NCBI GenBank assembly: GCA_030530925.1
Contig: JAUMUA010000010.1
Span: 1-32,085, forward strand
Length of the DNA stretch: 32,085 nt
Direction of reading: 5' to 3'
Origin: Rothia sp. (in: high G+C Gram-positive bacteria)
GTDB lineage: Bacteria > Actinomycetota > Actinomycetes > Actinomycetales > Micrococcaceae
Part shown: positions 16,170 to 24,986 of the stretch, in pieces
Position numbering within the stretch: position 1 is the first letter of the stretch
How the letters are laid out: every line of letters begins with the position of its first letter
Position numbers and translations under genes: made by a program
The notes under the pieces: model-generated
Seen by the model: only the letters and a program-made list of their open reading frames with translations
Told to the model about the DNA's origin: nothing
The model's database searches: none

Positions 16170-16811
16170 ATGAGCAGCGCTAAAGAAGATATCCTCGCGC
16201 GGCTGAAAAACTCACTCAGCGATCATCCAACTCCCGCCGAGCCGGTGCGCGCCTACCGCAAAACCGGTGAGAAATCAGCAGAAGAAGTTCTAGATATGCT
16301 GGTGGATCGGTTGGTGGACTACAAAGCGAACGTTTATCACGCCACCGAAGAAACCATTGCTGATCAGATTGATCAGTTATTGCAAAAATCGGGTCGCTAT
16401 GTGGTGCCCTCGGGCATTAACGAGGCATGGCTACCGGCTGATTCCGCACGTCGCGCACGAGTTTTTGATGCTGGAAACATCAAGAAAGCTGGCACCCTCT
16501 CGCTACAAGAACTCAACCATGTGGATGCGGTGGTGACGTCGTCCACGGTTTCGTGCGCCGAAACCGGCACCATCTTTTTGAGCACGCAACCAGATGAAGG
16601 ACGCCGCGCCATTACCTTGGTGCCCGATCACCATATTTGCGTGGTGAAAGAGAGTACGGTGGTGGAGTTAATTCCGCAGGCGATTGCGCGTATTTCCCCA
16701 GAGCGCCCGGTCACTATGATTTCGGGGCCTTCAGCAACCAGTGATATTGAGCTAATTCGAGTGGAAGGTGTGCACGGACCCCGCAAGCTCGACGTCATTA
16801 TTTTGAAGTAA
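16170..16811 (+). CDS. lutC: L-lactate oxidation complex subunit LutC/LldG (LUD domain)
   Basis: Third gene of the operon, 213 residues, a stand-alone LUD-domain protein. The body contains VDAVVTSSTVSCAETGTIFLST, the LUD core, then RAITLVPDHHICVVKESTVVE, and ends in ISGPSATSDIELIRVEGVHGPRKLDVIIL, the usual LutC C terminus. The ATG lies two bases after the lutB stop; AAGGGGA precedes it. The operon ends at the hairpin from 16826. Confidence 0.94.
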   Translation: MSSAKEDILARLKNSLSDHPTPAEPVRAYRKTGEKSAEEVLDMLVDRLVDYKANVYHATEETIADQIDQLLQKSGRYVVPSGINEAWLPADSARRARVFDAGNIKKAGTLSLQELNHVDAVVTSSTVSCAETGTIFLSTQPDEGRRAITLVPDHHICVVKESTVVELIPQAIARISPERPVTMISGPSATSDIELIRVEGVHGPRKLDVIILK

Positions 16812-16825
16812 TTGAAGTAAACATC

Positions 16826-16868
16826 AAAAACGAGCGGTACCTTGCATTTGCGAGGCACCGCTCGTTTT
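16826..16868. terminator. Bidirectional terminator between lutC and the antiporter gene
   Basis: ACGAGCGGTACCT and AGGCACCGCTCGT pair over 13 positions with one A-C mismatch. The stem is flanked by A-rich sequence on the left and TTTT on the right, so both strands end in a T-run. The two genes converge here. Confidence 0.85.
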
Positions 16869-16877
16869 CGCTATAAC

Positions 16878-18344
16878 TTACTTCTCGTTTTTTAGTGCTG
16901 GATTCTTCACCTGAGAAGGTGGCACCGTTTTGAGTGTTGACGTAGCAACCTTGGCAATTTTGTTGCGCTCTGCTTTTTTGTCGGTGATTTTTTCTTTGGT
17001 GCTTTTTACCCCGGGGTCGGCAATCGCGTCGGTCTTATTCTTGAAGACGCGGTCAATAGCCACAGCTTGTAGGGGGAAGACCAAAATGGTGAGCGCACCA
17101 CCAGCTACCAGTAGTGAGGCGGTTTGTTCGGTCATGAGGTGGTTCTTTTCTGCCACCTCGGTCACCGCGACCAGAATCGGCAAACCAGCGGCAGCGTATA
17201 GACCTAGTTGAACTTTCTCGTTGGTGGTTTTGAGCCCAGAATGGGTATCAAAAAACTTCTCGGTTAGTACCACCGGCAAGCCGCGCACGGTCAGCAATGC
17301 CAGCACAATGCCAACGAGCACCAGCGGTTTTTCAGCGAGCACCTGAACTTTAATGCCCATACCGGAGGTTACAAAGAACAGCGGAATCAAGAAGCTGAAC
17401 CCCAGCACGTCCAAACGTTTGGAGAACGGCTCAAAGGCGCCATCGGGCGTCAATGAGCGCAGAATGATACCGGCGGCAAACGCTCCCAACACAACGTCTA
17501 GTTCAAAGACAGCGGCGACCATCATGAGGGTCACCAACAACAACATCGCCAGACGAAGCATGGTCTGGGTGGTGGCGCTGGCATTGGCTGCCATGACGCG
17601 GCGCAGTCCAGGAATATGCTCCAAGGCGCGGTGCGGAATGAGCGCGGTAACCACCGCAATAGCGCAGAAACCTAACAAGATGAGTGCCGCCATGGCGGTG
17701 CCGTGACTCGAGAGCAAGAGCGCCATCGCAAAGATCGGCGCGCATTCCCCAATGGCGCCGTGAATAATAATCGATTGCCCCAACCGGGTTCCCGATTTAC
17801 CGTTATTGCGCACCATAGGCAAGATGGTGCCCAGTGCCGTCGAGCTCATTGCAATCGCGAGCACTGCATAATTGCTGAATCCGCCAGACCAACCGGTGAC
17901 GACCGCCCCCACCAATAACCCGGCAATAAAACTGACGATCCAGGTGGCCAGTGCCATGCCTCCCTGTCGCGATTTTAGCGCCGAGGTGTTCACCTCATAT
18001 CCTGCCAACAAAAACAACACACCCAAGCCAATATTTTTAATGAGCGAAATGCCATTGGAGGTGTCGGCAAGAGCTAGAGCATTTGGACCAATGATCATGC
18101 CCAGAATCAGCAAAATCACCACGTCGGGTAATTTTTTGCGGGTCATCGACGAAATGAGCGGGGACAACATGGTGACCAGTGCTATCCAAAAAAGCGAGAT
18201 GTACGCTTCTGTGCTTGGGCCATCGGTGCTCGCCAGAATCATGGGAGCGCTGGTGTGTACGGGTACAGAAATCAAATCGGGGTTGTCTCTCAACTCGCTG
18301 AACAACTTATCGATAATAGTTTTCCATAGCATCTGCGGGTACAC
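16878..18344 (-). CDS. Cation/proton antiporter, CPA2 (Kef/NapA-like) family
   Basis: A polytopic inner-membrane antiporter exchanging protons for Na+ or K+. Landmarks include LPDVVILLILGMIIGPNALA, the unwound-helix region SSTALGTILPMVR, IIHGAIGECAPIFA, LDVVLGAFAAGIILRSL and FSFLIPLFFVTSGMGIK. The C-terminal tail (about 440-488) is basic and Lys-rich; there is no TrkA-N/RCK nucleotide-binding domain, so it is not a full Kef channel-type protein. The start is uncertain: GTG 18344 (488 residues), ATG 18332 and ATG 18242 are all in frame and none has a ribosome site; the first transmembrane helix begins near residue 42 of the longest form. It is divergent from the next gene with only 68 bp between. 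Confidence 0.85.
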   Translation of the reverse strand: MYPQMLWKTIIDKLFSELRDNPDLISVPVHTSAPMILASTDGPSTEAYISLFWIALVTMLSPLISSMTRKKLPDVVILLILGMIIGPNALALADTSNGISLIKNIGLGVLFLLAGYEVNTSALKSRQGGMALATWIVSFIAGLLVGAVVTGWSGGFSNYAVLAIAMSSTALGTILPMVRNNGKSGTRLGQSIIIHGAIGECAPIFAMALLLSSHGTAMAALILLGFCAIAVVTALIPHRALEHIPGLRRVMAANASATTQTMLRLAMLLLVTLMMVAAVFELDVVLGAFAAGIILRSLTPDGAFEPFSKRLDVLGFSFLIPLFFVTSGMGIKVQVLAEKPLVLVGIVLALLTVRGLPVVLTEKFFDTHSGLKTTNEKVQLGLYAAAGLPILVAVTEVAEKNHLMTEQTASLLVAGGALTILVFPLQAVAIDRVFKNKTDAIADPGVKSTKEKITDKKAERNKIAKVATSTLKTVPPSQVKNPALKNEK

Positions 18345-18412
18345 GAAAATCTGGGGTTATCTTGGGTAGTCTGGAGCTAGCATTAGACCCCCTCGCTCAC
18401 GGAGTACCGCTT

Positions 18413-19426
18413 ATGACTGCCTCAACGTTTACACACGGTCGATTACTCGGCGTTGACCTTGCTCGATTTGTGGCGTTGATTAGCATGTTTATTGCTCATA
18501 CCGCTCCCACCCCTGGTCCTTTTGGGGTATTGAATCTTACCGAATTTCTGACGGTTGCGCTTTTTGCCATGTTGCTGGGAGTATCTGCAGATCTCTCCGC
18601 TGATCGCATGGCTTTCCCCACTCTTTTTGCGAGCTCAGTGGTGCGCGCTATTGCGCTCATTTTTTTGGGTCTCTGGTCGGATTCGTGGGGTGCGCAAGTT
18701 GAGAACATCTTGCCGTTTTTGGGCTTATTGAGCATTTTTGTGGCAGTGCTGGTGTACTTGCCAAGCTGGGGGATAGGTATTATCGCCGCGTTGAGCTGGT
18801 GGTTTACCCCCTGGGCAATGGGTGCTTTTAGTGAGCTACATGTGAATCTCACCGCGCAAGGCTCGCTCTTGAGCTATTTAACGTTGTGGATGTTCGAGGC
18901 ACGTAGCTACCGGGTGTTTACCATGATTGCCTGGGCATGTGTGGGCATTATTCTGATTCGCCTGATGCGGGCGTGGGGTGTTGCCGGTGATATCGCGGCA
19001 GCTGTTCTTGCTACGGTAGCAGCGGGTGCACTGTGGTGGCACGTGAGTCACCTCTTTGAGTTCTTTCCGTACACCGGTAATCACTGGGAAGTGGCATTCG
19101 ATACTCTTTTGGCGGTAGGAGCCATCTGCTGGTGCTCCTTAGTGGCTCGAATTTTTGCGGCCAAAGAATCGGTACTTGCTCCTTTCGCCGTGTGTGGACG
19201 CATGACGTTAAGTCTCTATCTGGGGCAACTGGCAATTTTGGCGGCGTACGTAAAATATGCGCCCCAAATGGGTTGGCCGCCCACCGATGACAGCTGGGTA
19301 ATGATGTTTACTCTCATCATCGCCGCCATGGCATTCTCATGGCTGTGGCACCGTCTCTTCCGAAGCACCTTTGCTTACCGCGGTCCAGTAGAAACCCTGC
19401 TGAGCTGGGTTTCCGCTCGTGGTTAG
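18413..19426 (+). CDS. Polytopic membrane protein, DUF418/HGSNAT acyltransferase-like
   Basis: A 337-residue protein with about ten hydrophobic helices. The N terminus GRLLGVDLARFVALISMFIAH is the signature shared by DUF418 and HGSNAT-type membrane acyltransferases (Arg, Asp and a His at the end of helix 1). The C terminus CGRMTLSLYLGQLAIL followed by HRLFRSTFAYRGPVETLL is typical of DUF418. Such proteins move acetyl or other acyl groups across the membrane onto surface molecules in characterised relatives; the acceptor here is unknown. The start is ATG 18413, with GGAG at 18401-18404; the frame is open from a TTG at 18362, which has no support. An MMPL exporter follows after 43 bases, probably co-transcribed. 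Confidence 0.8.
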   Translation: MTASTFTHGRLLGVDLARFVALISMFIAHTAPTPGPFGVLNLTEFLTVALFAMLLGVSADLSADRMAFPTLFASSVVRAIALIFLGLWSDSWGAQVENILPFLGLLSIFVAVLVYLPSWGIGIIAALSWWFTPWAMGAFSELHVNLTAQGSLLSYLTLWMFEARSYRVFTMIAWACVGIILIRLMRAWGVAGDIAAAVLATVAAGALWWHVSHLFEFFPYTGNHWEVAFDTLLAVGAICWCSLVARIFAAKESVLAPFAVCGRMTLSLYLGQLAILAAYVKYAPQMGWPPTDDSWVMMFTLIIAAMAFSWLWHRLFRSTFAYRGPVETLLSWVSARG

Positions 19427-19469
19427 GTAGTGTATAGATAACCCTAATCCCGTTTTAAGGATTCACCGT

Positions 19470-21683
19470 ATGGCTAACCACTTTAGTTCCCAACGATCTG
19501 TTGTGCATTCTTCCCAACGCAAAACCCCTCTCTGGCGAATTCTCCTAGCCGCCGTCCTCGTTATTGCCTGGCTAGGTGTCTCAGGAGTAGGTGGCCCGTA
19601 CTTTGGTAAAATCTCTGAGGTCTCTACCAACTCATCCACTGACTTCTTGCCCGAAAGCTCTGACTCCACCAAAGTTGCCCAGCAACAGGGCGAGTTCTAC
19701 GATTCCGACGCCGCTCCTGCCATCGTGCTCTTCACCGCCGATCAGCCACTAAACGCCGAGCAAAAGACCTACCTGAAAAACCTGACTCAAAAGTTCAAAG
19801 ACTCCGGGGTGCAGTTCGACCAGACCTCGCCCGTTCTTTACTCAGAGGATCAAAAAGCCGCACAAATCGTAGTGCCGCTGACTAACCCGGATGCCCTCAG
19901 CGACGACGTAGGCAAACTCCGCGAGAATATCACCGATGCACCCGCTGGGCTCAGCGGGCATATTACCGGCCCCGCCGGTTTTGCCGCCGACCTCTCTGAA
20001 GCGTTTGCTGGAATCGATGGGCTTTTGCTGATTGTGGCTCTTGCCGTGGTGTTTGTAATCTTGTTGATTGTTTACCGCTCACCGATTCTGCCCATTATTG
20101 TGTTGCTTTCTTCCATGGCAGCGCTTTCCGGTGCGATCTTTGTGGTGTGGCATATGGCAAACATGGGCTGGGTAAAAATCAATGGCCAGGTTCAGGGTAT
20201 TTTGCTCATCTTGGTGGTAGGCGCCGCCACCGATTACGCGCTACTGTATGTCTCCCGCTACCGCGAAGCCCTAACTCGCCATAAGTCATCATTTGCCGCA
20301 ACCAAAGAAGCGATCCGCGGTTCCATCGAACCCATCGCCGCCTCCGGTGGCACGGTTATTGCCGGATTGTTGTGCTTGCTTTTCTCTGAACTTGCATCGA
20401 ATAAAGCGCTTGGCCCGGTTGCTGCAACCGGCATCGTGCTTGCCATGCTTGCATCGCTGACCTTCCTACCCGCCGCGCTCGCGCTCTGCGGTCGCGCAGT
20501 GTTTTGGCCCGCGCGTCCTAAATTCGATGAGCACGCCCTGGAAACCGGAGCTCACCATGACTCCAAGCTATGGACGCGCATAGCCGACTTTGTGGCAGCT
20601 AAACCTCGCCCCATCTGGATTACTTTTGCGTTAGGTCTTGCGATTTTTGCCGCTCTTTCGATCGGGTTCAAAGCCGACGGCGTGCGTCAATCCGATTTGG
20701 TGCTCGGTGGTTCGGACGCCTCAATCGGCCAGAAGATTTTGGCTGAACATTTCCCCGGCGGTTCAGGCACACCCGCGAATGTAATTTTGCCTGCTGATGA
20801 GCAAAATCAAGCCGTGAGCGCCCTAGAAAATCTAGAGGGAGTCTCCTCGGTTTCTGCAGTGGCAAAAGATTCACCCTCGGGCACTATTCCGCTGGGTAAA
20901 GCTGCGGCTAACGTGCCGCCTATGCTCGCCAACGCGAAACCTACCGAAGTAGACGGTAAGGTGCTCTTGCAAGTAACCCTTGCTGATCCTGCCGATAGTC
21001 TTGAAGCTGAGCATACGATTCAAGACATGCGTACCAGCCTCACCGACGTGAGCGATCAAGCTATGGTCGGTGGTGAAACCGCCGCTGACCTGGACACCAA
21101 CGTCTCCGCCCAGCACGACCGCGCCATTATCATCCCCATCGTGCTCGTGGTTATCACGCTCATTTTGATGTTGCTGTTGCGCTCAGTGATCGCACCCATC
21201 ATGTTGGTGCTAATCACCGTGCTCTCGTACCTAGCAACTTTGGGCGTGGCACAACTGGTCTTTCAACACCTCTTCCACTTTCCCGGCGCCGACCCCTCGG
21301 TACCGCTCTTTGGATTCGTGTTCCTCGTAGCTTTGGGTATTGACTACACCATTTTCTTGATGACTCGCGTACGCGAAGAATCACTGACGCACGGCACTCG
21401 TGCCGGCATGCGCCGCGGTCTGATTGTGACCGGCGGGGTAATTACCTCCGCCGGCATTGTGTTGGCAACAACCTTCGCTGCGCTCGCCGTCATTCCGCTG
21501 ATGTTCATGGTGCAGCTTGCATTCATTGTGGCGTTTGGTGTTCTGCTCGACGCCACGCTGGTGCGTGCATTCTTGGTTCCGGCGCTCGTTGAGGACGTCG
21601 GGTCGAAGGTTTGGTGGCCTTCAAAACTGGCACGTTTCAAACCTGCCGCGAACTCTCGCCAATCCAGCGACCTCCTGCACTAG
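19470..21683 (+). CDS. MMPL/RND-family exporter
   Basis: A 737-residue transporter of standard MMPL length with the duplicated layout: helix 1 at about 22-40, an extracytoplasmic loop, and a first bundle with GAATDYALLYVSRYREAL (near 250). A second loop with the DGVRQSDLVLGG segment precedes a second bundle with ALGIDYTIFLMTRVREE (near 622). It has no coiled-coil insertion, unlike the MMPL at 5306. AAGGA at 19457-19461 supports ATG 19470. It probably exports a lipid, glycolipid or hydrophobic compound; closeness to the acyltransferase-like gene hints at a modified envelope lipid, which is inference. Confidence 0.92.
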   Translation: MANHFSSQRSVVHSSQRKTPLWRILLAAVLVIAWLGVSGVGGPYFGKISEVSTNSSTDFLPESSDSTKVAQQQGEFYDSDAAPAIVLFTADQPLNAEQKTYLKNLTQKFKDSGVQFDQTSPVLYSEDQKAAQIVVPLTNPDALSDDVGKLRENITDAPAGLSGHITGPAGFAADLSEAFAGIDGLLLIVALAVVFVILLIVYRSPILPIIVLLSSMAALSGAIFVVWHMANMGWVKINGQVQGILLILVVGAATDYALLYVSRYREALTRHKSSFAATKEAIRGSIEPIAASGGTVIAGLLCLLFSELASNKALGPVAATGIVLAMLASLTFLPAALALCGRAVFWPARPKFDEHALETGAHHDSKLWTRIADFVAAKPRPIWITFALGLAIFAALSIGFKADGVRQSDLVLGGSDASIGQKILAEHFPGGSGTPANVILPADEQNQAVSALENLEGVSSVSAVAKDSPSGTIPLGKAAANVPPMLANAKPTEVDGKVLLQVTLADPADSLEAEHTIQDMRTSLTDVSDQAMVGGETAADLDTNVSAQHDRAIIIPIVLVVITLILMLLLRSVIAPIMLVLITVLSYLATLGVAQLVFQHLFHFPGADPSVPLFGFVFLVALGIDYTIFLMTRVREESLTHGTRAGMRRGLIVTGGVITSAGIVLATTFAALAVIPLMFMVQLAFIVAFGVLLDATLVRAFLVPALVEDVGSKVWWPSKLARFKPAANSRQSSDLLH

Positions 21684-21753
21684 CGGCGGGGACTCACCGC
21701 AAACGCGGGAACTCGGCGGTGTAGAAACGAGTGGGATAAACCGCGGATAAAGA

Positions 21754-21785
21754 AAGCCCCGGAAAGCATGTGCTTTCCGGGGCTT
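21754..21785. terminator. Hairpin terminator shared by tRNA-Pro and the MMPL gene
   Basis: AAGCCCCGGAAAGCA and TGCTTTCCGGGGCTT are exact complements separated by TG. On the minus strand it starts ten bases after the tRNA 3' end and is followed by TTCTTTATCC; on the plus strand it lies 70 bases after the MMPL stop. Bidirectional use is likely. Confidence 0.8.
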
Positions 21786-21795
21786 ATCTGTGCTG

Positions 21796-21869
21796 TCGGG
21801 ATGACAGGATTTGAACCTGCGGCCTCGTCGTCCCGAACGACGCGCGCTACCAAGCTGCGCCACATCCCG
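21796..21869 (-). tRNA. tRNA-Pro, anticodon CGG
   Basis: On the minus strand the cloverleaf is complete. The acceptor arms are CGGGATG and CATCCCG with discriminator A. The D arm is GCGC/GCGC with loop AGCTTGGTA. The anticodon stem CGTCG/CGACG holds the loop TTCGGGA, giving anticodon CGG for codon CCG. The T arm is GCAGG/CCTGT with TTCAAAT. It is 74 bases long; CCA is not encoded. It has its own promoter at 21910-21938 and terminator at 21754-21785. Confidence 0.96.
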
Positions 21870-21909
21870 ATTGTTGTATGGTCAGAGATGCTCTGCCAAC
21901 AACCGTTTC

Positions 21910-21938
21910 ATTTTAGCCGATACGCGCATGAGGCGCAA
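21910..21938 (-). promoter_or_regulatory. Promoter of tRNA-Pro
   Basis: On the minus strand, TTGCGC (21938-21933), a 17-base spacer and TAAAAT (21915-21910). The start would be near 21903, leaving a leader of about 34 bases before the mature tRNA. Confidence 0.7.
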
Positions 21939-21979
21939 AGACGGGGCAACTTGACTGGGCAAAAATACTAAGGAAACCG

Positions 21980-24889
21980 CTAACGGCAGGCACGTTCTAG
22001 AAGCTGCAAAATGTTTTGATAGGTGTGACCAGTCGCCTCAGTCATTCCTTGCTCACACGTACGGTTGCACGAAGCGTAGGCGGTGAAATCTTGTTCGTTG
22101 ACCTCCGCCGCCTCAGCTGCAGTAGCTGATGCGGTGAGCTCTGGGTGAAGCATTCCGCGATCACCCGCATATGCGCAACAGCCCCAGTGTTTGGGAACGA
22201 CGGCGCGCGGTGAAATCGCTGCGGCAATCGCCTCGAAGTGCGGTTGCGTACCCAAATGAGTCATGGAACAGGTGGGGTGTAGCACCAACGAATCCAAAGG
22301 GTTTTGAACCGTGAGATGCGGCAAAATCTGCTCGGCCACAAATTGCACCGAATCAATAAACTGAATACGAGAAAAATCTGGTTCGTCTACATCGCGCCCG
22401 TTTTTGCTCTGAAATTCGGCAGCGGCTAACACTTTTGCCTTCATGGTTTGCAGACCTTCTGTGCATGATGAAGCGTCACACACCACAGGCAGTTCACCGC
22501 CGTGAGTGGCGAGCCAAAGATTTTGCAACACCCGGTCAGTCATGATCGCAAAGCCGCTGGTGTACCCCTTCGACTTCCACGGGGTTCCGCAACACAGTGA
22601 GCCAATACCTTCTGGAATGGTGTACTGAATTCCCGCTCGTTGACAGAGCGCTTTGAAAGCTTCTGTTGCATTGAGCGAATCGTGCTTACCGGCGTCGTCC
22701 ACTCCACCAAACATGGCATTGACGCACGCGGGAAAAAATACGACGGACGCCAGCGGAGTAGTGGTGGCAGTGCGACGGCGACCTCCTGCAGAAAGTTCCT
22801 TTTTATACTGGGGAACTAAATCAGAGCCCACAGCCGAGCGTGCAATTTTAGTAGCCGCAATAGGTAGTTGTGCAGGCAAAGCTTTGGCAACGGTCAGCGC
22901 GGTAGAGGCGGCGCCGTCCATGATTCCCCAGGCGCGCGCGGCACCCGTCCAAGCTGTTGCCGCTACGGGGTTCTGGTTCTCCGAGCGCAACCTGCGCACA
23001 AGATCGCCGGTATTGATAAGCACTGGGCAACGGGTAACGCACATGCCATCTACCGCGCAGGTTTGCACACCTGCGTATTCAAAGTCCCGTTCAAGCTTCT
23101 TGTATAACTCCAAATCGCCGGCATCTTGCACCGCTTTCATTTCCCGACGAAGCACAATGCGCTGGCGGGGCGTGAGGGTCACGTCTTTTGAGGGGCACAC
23201 TGGCTCGCAGTATCCGCACTCCACACAGCGGTCAACTTCTTCTTCAACCGGCGGTGCCACTTTGAGATTTTGAACCAGCGAGGTTTTATCTTCATTGATG
23301 AGCACGCCGGGGTTCAGCATGTTGGTGGGGTCAATCAGGCGCTTGATCTCTTGCATCACGCCGTAGAGCTCATCGCCATACTGCGCCCGTACGTAGGGCG
23401 CCATAATGCGGCCGGTGCCGTGCTCGGCTTTAAGAGAGCCATCGTTGCCTAAAATCAGTGAGACCATCTCATCGGTAAACGCCTCATAACGAGCTAATTT
23501 CTGCGCATCCGAGAATTGCTCGTTCAACATAAAGTGAATGTTGCCGTCTTTTGCGTGCCCAAAAATTACCGAGTCTTCATAGCCATGCTGATCAAAGAGT
23601 ATTCCCAAGTCGCGGCAAGTTTCACCGAGATGTGCAACCGGTACTACAACGTCCTCTAACAATGCGTTGGTGCCCGTTGGGCGATTGCCCGCCACGGTGG
23701 TGTACAAACCACGACGCGCGGCCCAGAGCTTGTTGCGTTCGGCCAGTTCTTCGGTGAGCGAGAACGGGAGAGCGAGGTTCAGCGAATCCCAAAGGGGCTC
23801 GGCATTGTGAGCAAGTTCAGCCACGTGCTCAGCAGTATCACCTTGAAATTCCACCAGCACAGCAGCGTGGTCTTTTACCTGAATCTGTGCCAAAGCATCA
23901 GCTACCAGGCCGGTACGTTGCGCTACTTTGATAGAGGTGGCGTCCAAAAGTTCGGCGGTTGCGGTGCCGTGTTCCACGAGATCCGGTACCGCGTTGGCGG
24001 CGTCGAGCAGGTTGTTGAAAACGAGCAATCCGGTGCTGACATGAGAAAGGATTGGCAGTGTGCGATAGGTTGCAGATGCAATAAAACCTAGAGTGCCTTC
24101 TGAGCCGATGAGGAGATGTTCCAAAATTTTTACCGGAGTCTCAAAATCGAGCAGGGCGTTGATTCCGTAACCCATGGTATTCTTCATCGAGAATTGTTGC
24201 CGAATTTTGGCTGTTGACTGCGGGTCGTTGATCACGCGCTGGCGCAAATGAAGCAACCCTTCATAGATCTCCGGTTCTTGAGTTCGTAACTGCGCGTCGG
24301 CATCGGAATTAGCAGTGTCAATAACCGTACCTGAGGGTAAAACGAACACCATAGAGTCGAGGGTGTTGTAAGTATTGAACTCGGTGCCTGAGCTCATACC
24401 GGAGGAATTATTGGCAACTACACCGCCAATGGTGCATGCTGACCACGAGGCGGGATCGGGGCCAAGCTTATAACCGTAGGGCGCCAAATAATTATTGACC
24501 ATCATGACGGTTGCCCCAGGTTGCACTCGCACTTTTCGCCCCTGCTCAAGCACTTCAATTTCTTTGAAGTGCTTACGGGTATCGAGCATGACGGCGTCCG
24601 TTGAGGACTGTCCCGAGAGTGAGGTGCCGCCTGAGCGAAACGCTAGAGGTGTTCGGTGGCGCTGTGCGGCGGCAAAGATTGCACCGATTTCCTGCGCATT
24701 TTGTGGGCGAATGATGCCACCAGGAACTAATAAATAGTGCGAAGCATCGTGAGAAATTGCTAAGCGGTCAATTTCTCGATCGCTCATGTTGTCAGGAGAA
24801 ATTTTACCCGTTAAAGACTGTGCCAGCTTTTGAAAATCAGCGTGCGCTGGTGAGTTGAGAGCTTCAGGCGTATTCGCAACAGTAGACAT
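21980..24889 (-). CDS. FAD- and Fe-S-containing dehydrogenase, probably D-lactate dehydrogenase (Dld-II/YdiJ group)
   Basis: A 969-residue fusion. Residues about 50-280 form a PCMH-type FAD-binding domain (FRSGGTSLSGQS, GGVVANNSSGMSSGT, GSEGTLGF). Residues about 280-530 form the FAD-oxidase C-terminal domain (GHAKDGNIHF, AEHGTGRIMAPYV, MLNPGVL). Then come Fe-S motifs CVECGYCEPVCP from Cys555 and CAVDGMCVTRCP from Cys611, and two CCG domains (FFPACVNAMFGG with LCCGTPW; HPTCSMTHLG with CCAYAGDRGM). This architecture is that of membrane-associated D-2-hydroxyacid dehydrogenases feeding quinone. D-lactate is the likeliest substrate given the lactate genes about 5 kb away; D-2-hydroxyglutarate cannot be excluded. 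AAGG seven bases before the ATG may be the ribosome site. Confidence 0.88.
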   Translation of the reverse strand: MSTVANTPEALNSPAHADFQKLAQSLTGKISPDNMSDREIDRLAISHDASHYLLVPGGIIRPQNAQEIGAIFAAAQRHRTPLAFRSGGTSLSGQSSTDAVMLDTRKHFKEIEVLEQGRKVRVQPGATVMMVNNYLAPYGYKLGPDPASWSACTIGGVVANNSSGMSSGTEFNTYNTLDSMVFVLPSGTVIDTANSDADAQLRTQEPEIYEGLLHLRQRVINDPQSTAKIRQQFSMKNTMGYGINALLDFETPVKILEHLLIGSEGTLGFIASATYRTLPILSHVSTGLLVFNNLLDAANAVPDLVEHGTATAELLDATSIKVAQRTGLVADALAQIQVKDHAAVLVEFQGDTAEHVAELAHNAEPLWDSLNLALPFSLTEELAERNKLWAARRGLYTTVAGNRPTGTNALLEDVVVPVAHLGETCRDLGILFDQHGYEDSVIFGHAKDGNIHFMLNEQFSDAQKLARYEAFTDEMVSLILGNDGSLKAEHGTGRIMAPYVRAQYGDELYGVMQEIKRLIDPTNMLNPGVLINEDKTSLVQNLKVAPPVEEEVDRCVECGYCEPVCPSKDVTLTPRQRIVLRREMKAVQDAGDLELYKKLERDFEYAGVQTCAVDGMCVTRCPVLINTGDLVRRLRSENQNPVAATAWTGAARAWGIMDGAASTALTVAKALPAQLPIAATKIARSAVGSDLVPQYKKELSAGGRRRTATTTPLASVVFFPACVNAMFGGVDDAGKHDSLNATEAFKALCQRAGIQYTIPEGIGSLCCGTPWKSKGYTSGFAIMTDRVLQNLWLATHGGELPVVCDASSCTEGLQTMKAKVLAAAEFQSKNGRDVDEPDFSRIQFIDSVQFVAEQILPHLTVQNPLDSLVLHPTCSMTHLGTQPHFEAIAAAISPRAVVPKHWGCCAYAGDRGMLHPELTASATAAEAAEVNEQDFTAYASCNRTCEQGMTEATGHTYQNILQLLERACR

Positions 24890-24913
24890 GAGAAAACCTT
24901 ATGACGTAGGGGG

Positions 24914-24932
24914 ACAGTATTTCTTCTACTGT
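24914..24932. promoter_or_regulatory. Inverted repeat upstream of the D-lactate-type dehydrogenase
   Basis: ACAGTA and TACTGT form a perfect 6-bp inverted repeat with a 7-base spacer, centred about 34 bp before the ATG. On the minus strand the first arm overlaps TACAGT, a possible -10. It does not match the lactate operator TNGTNNNACNA, so any regulator would differ. None of the 97-bp space between this gene and the ABC genes contains that operator. Confidence 0.4.
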
Positions 24933-24986
24933 AGCGAAGTGATGTGAATCTATAAATATTTCGAGAGCCCCTCGCCACAATTCGTT

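Noticed and set aside
18362..18412. TTG start giving a longer acyltransferase-like protein
   Set aside because: No ribosome site precedes it, while GGAG precedes ATG 18413 at eight bases and the family motif begins soon after.
21621..21865. Short minus-strand frames across the tRNA-Pro region
   Set aside because: They run through the tRNA and its terminator hairpin and have no recognisable protein features.
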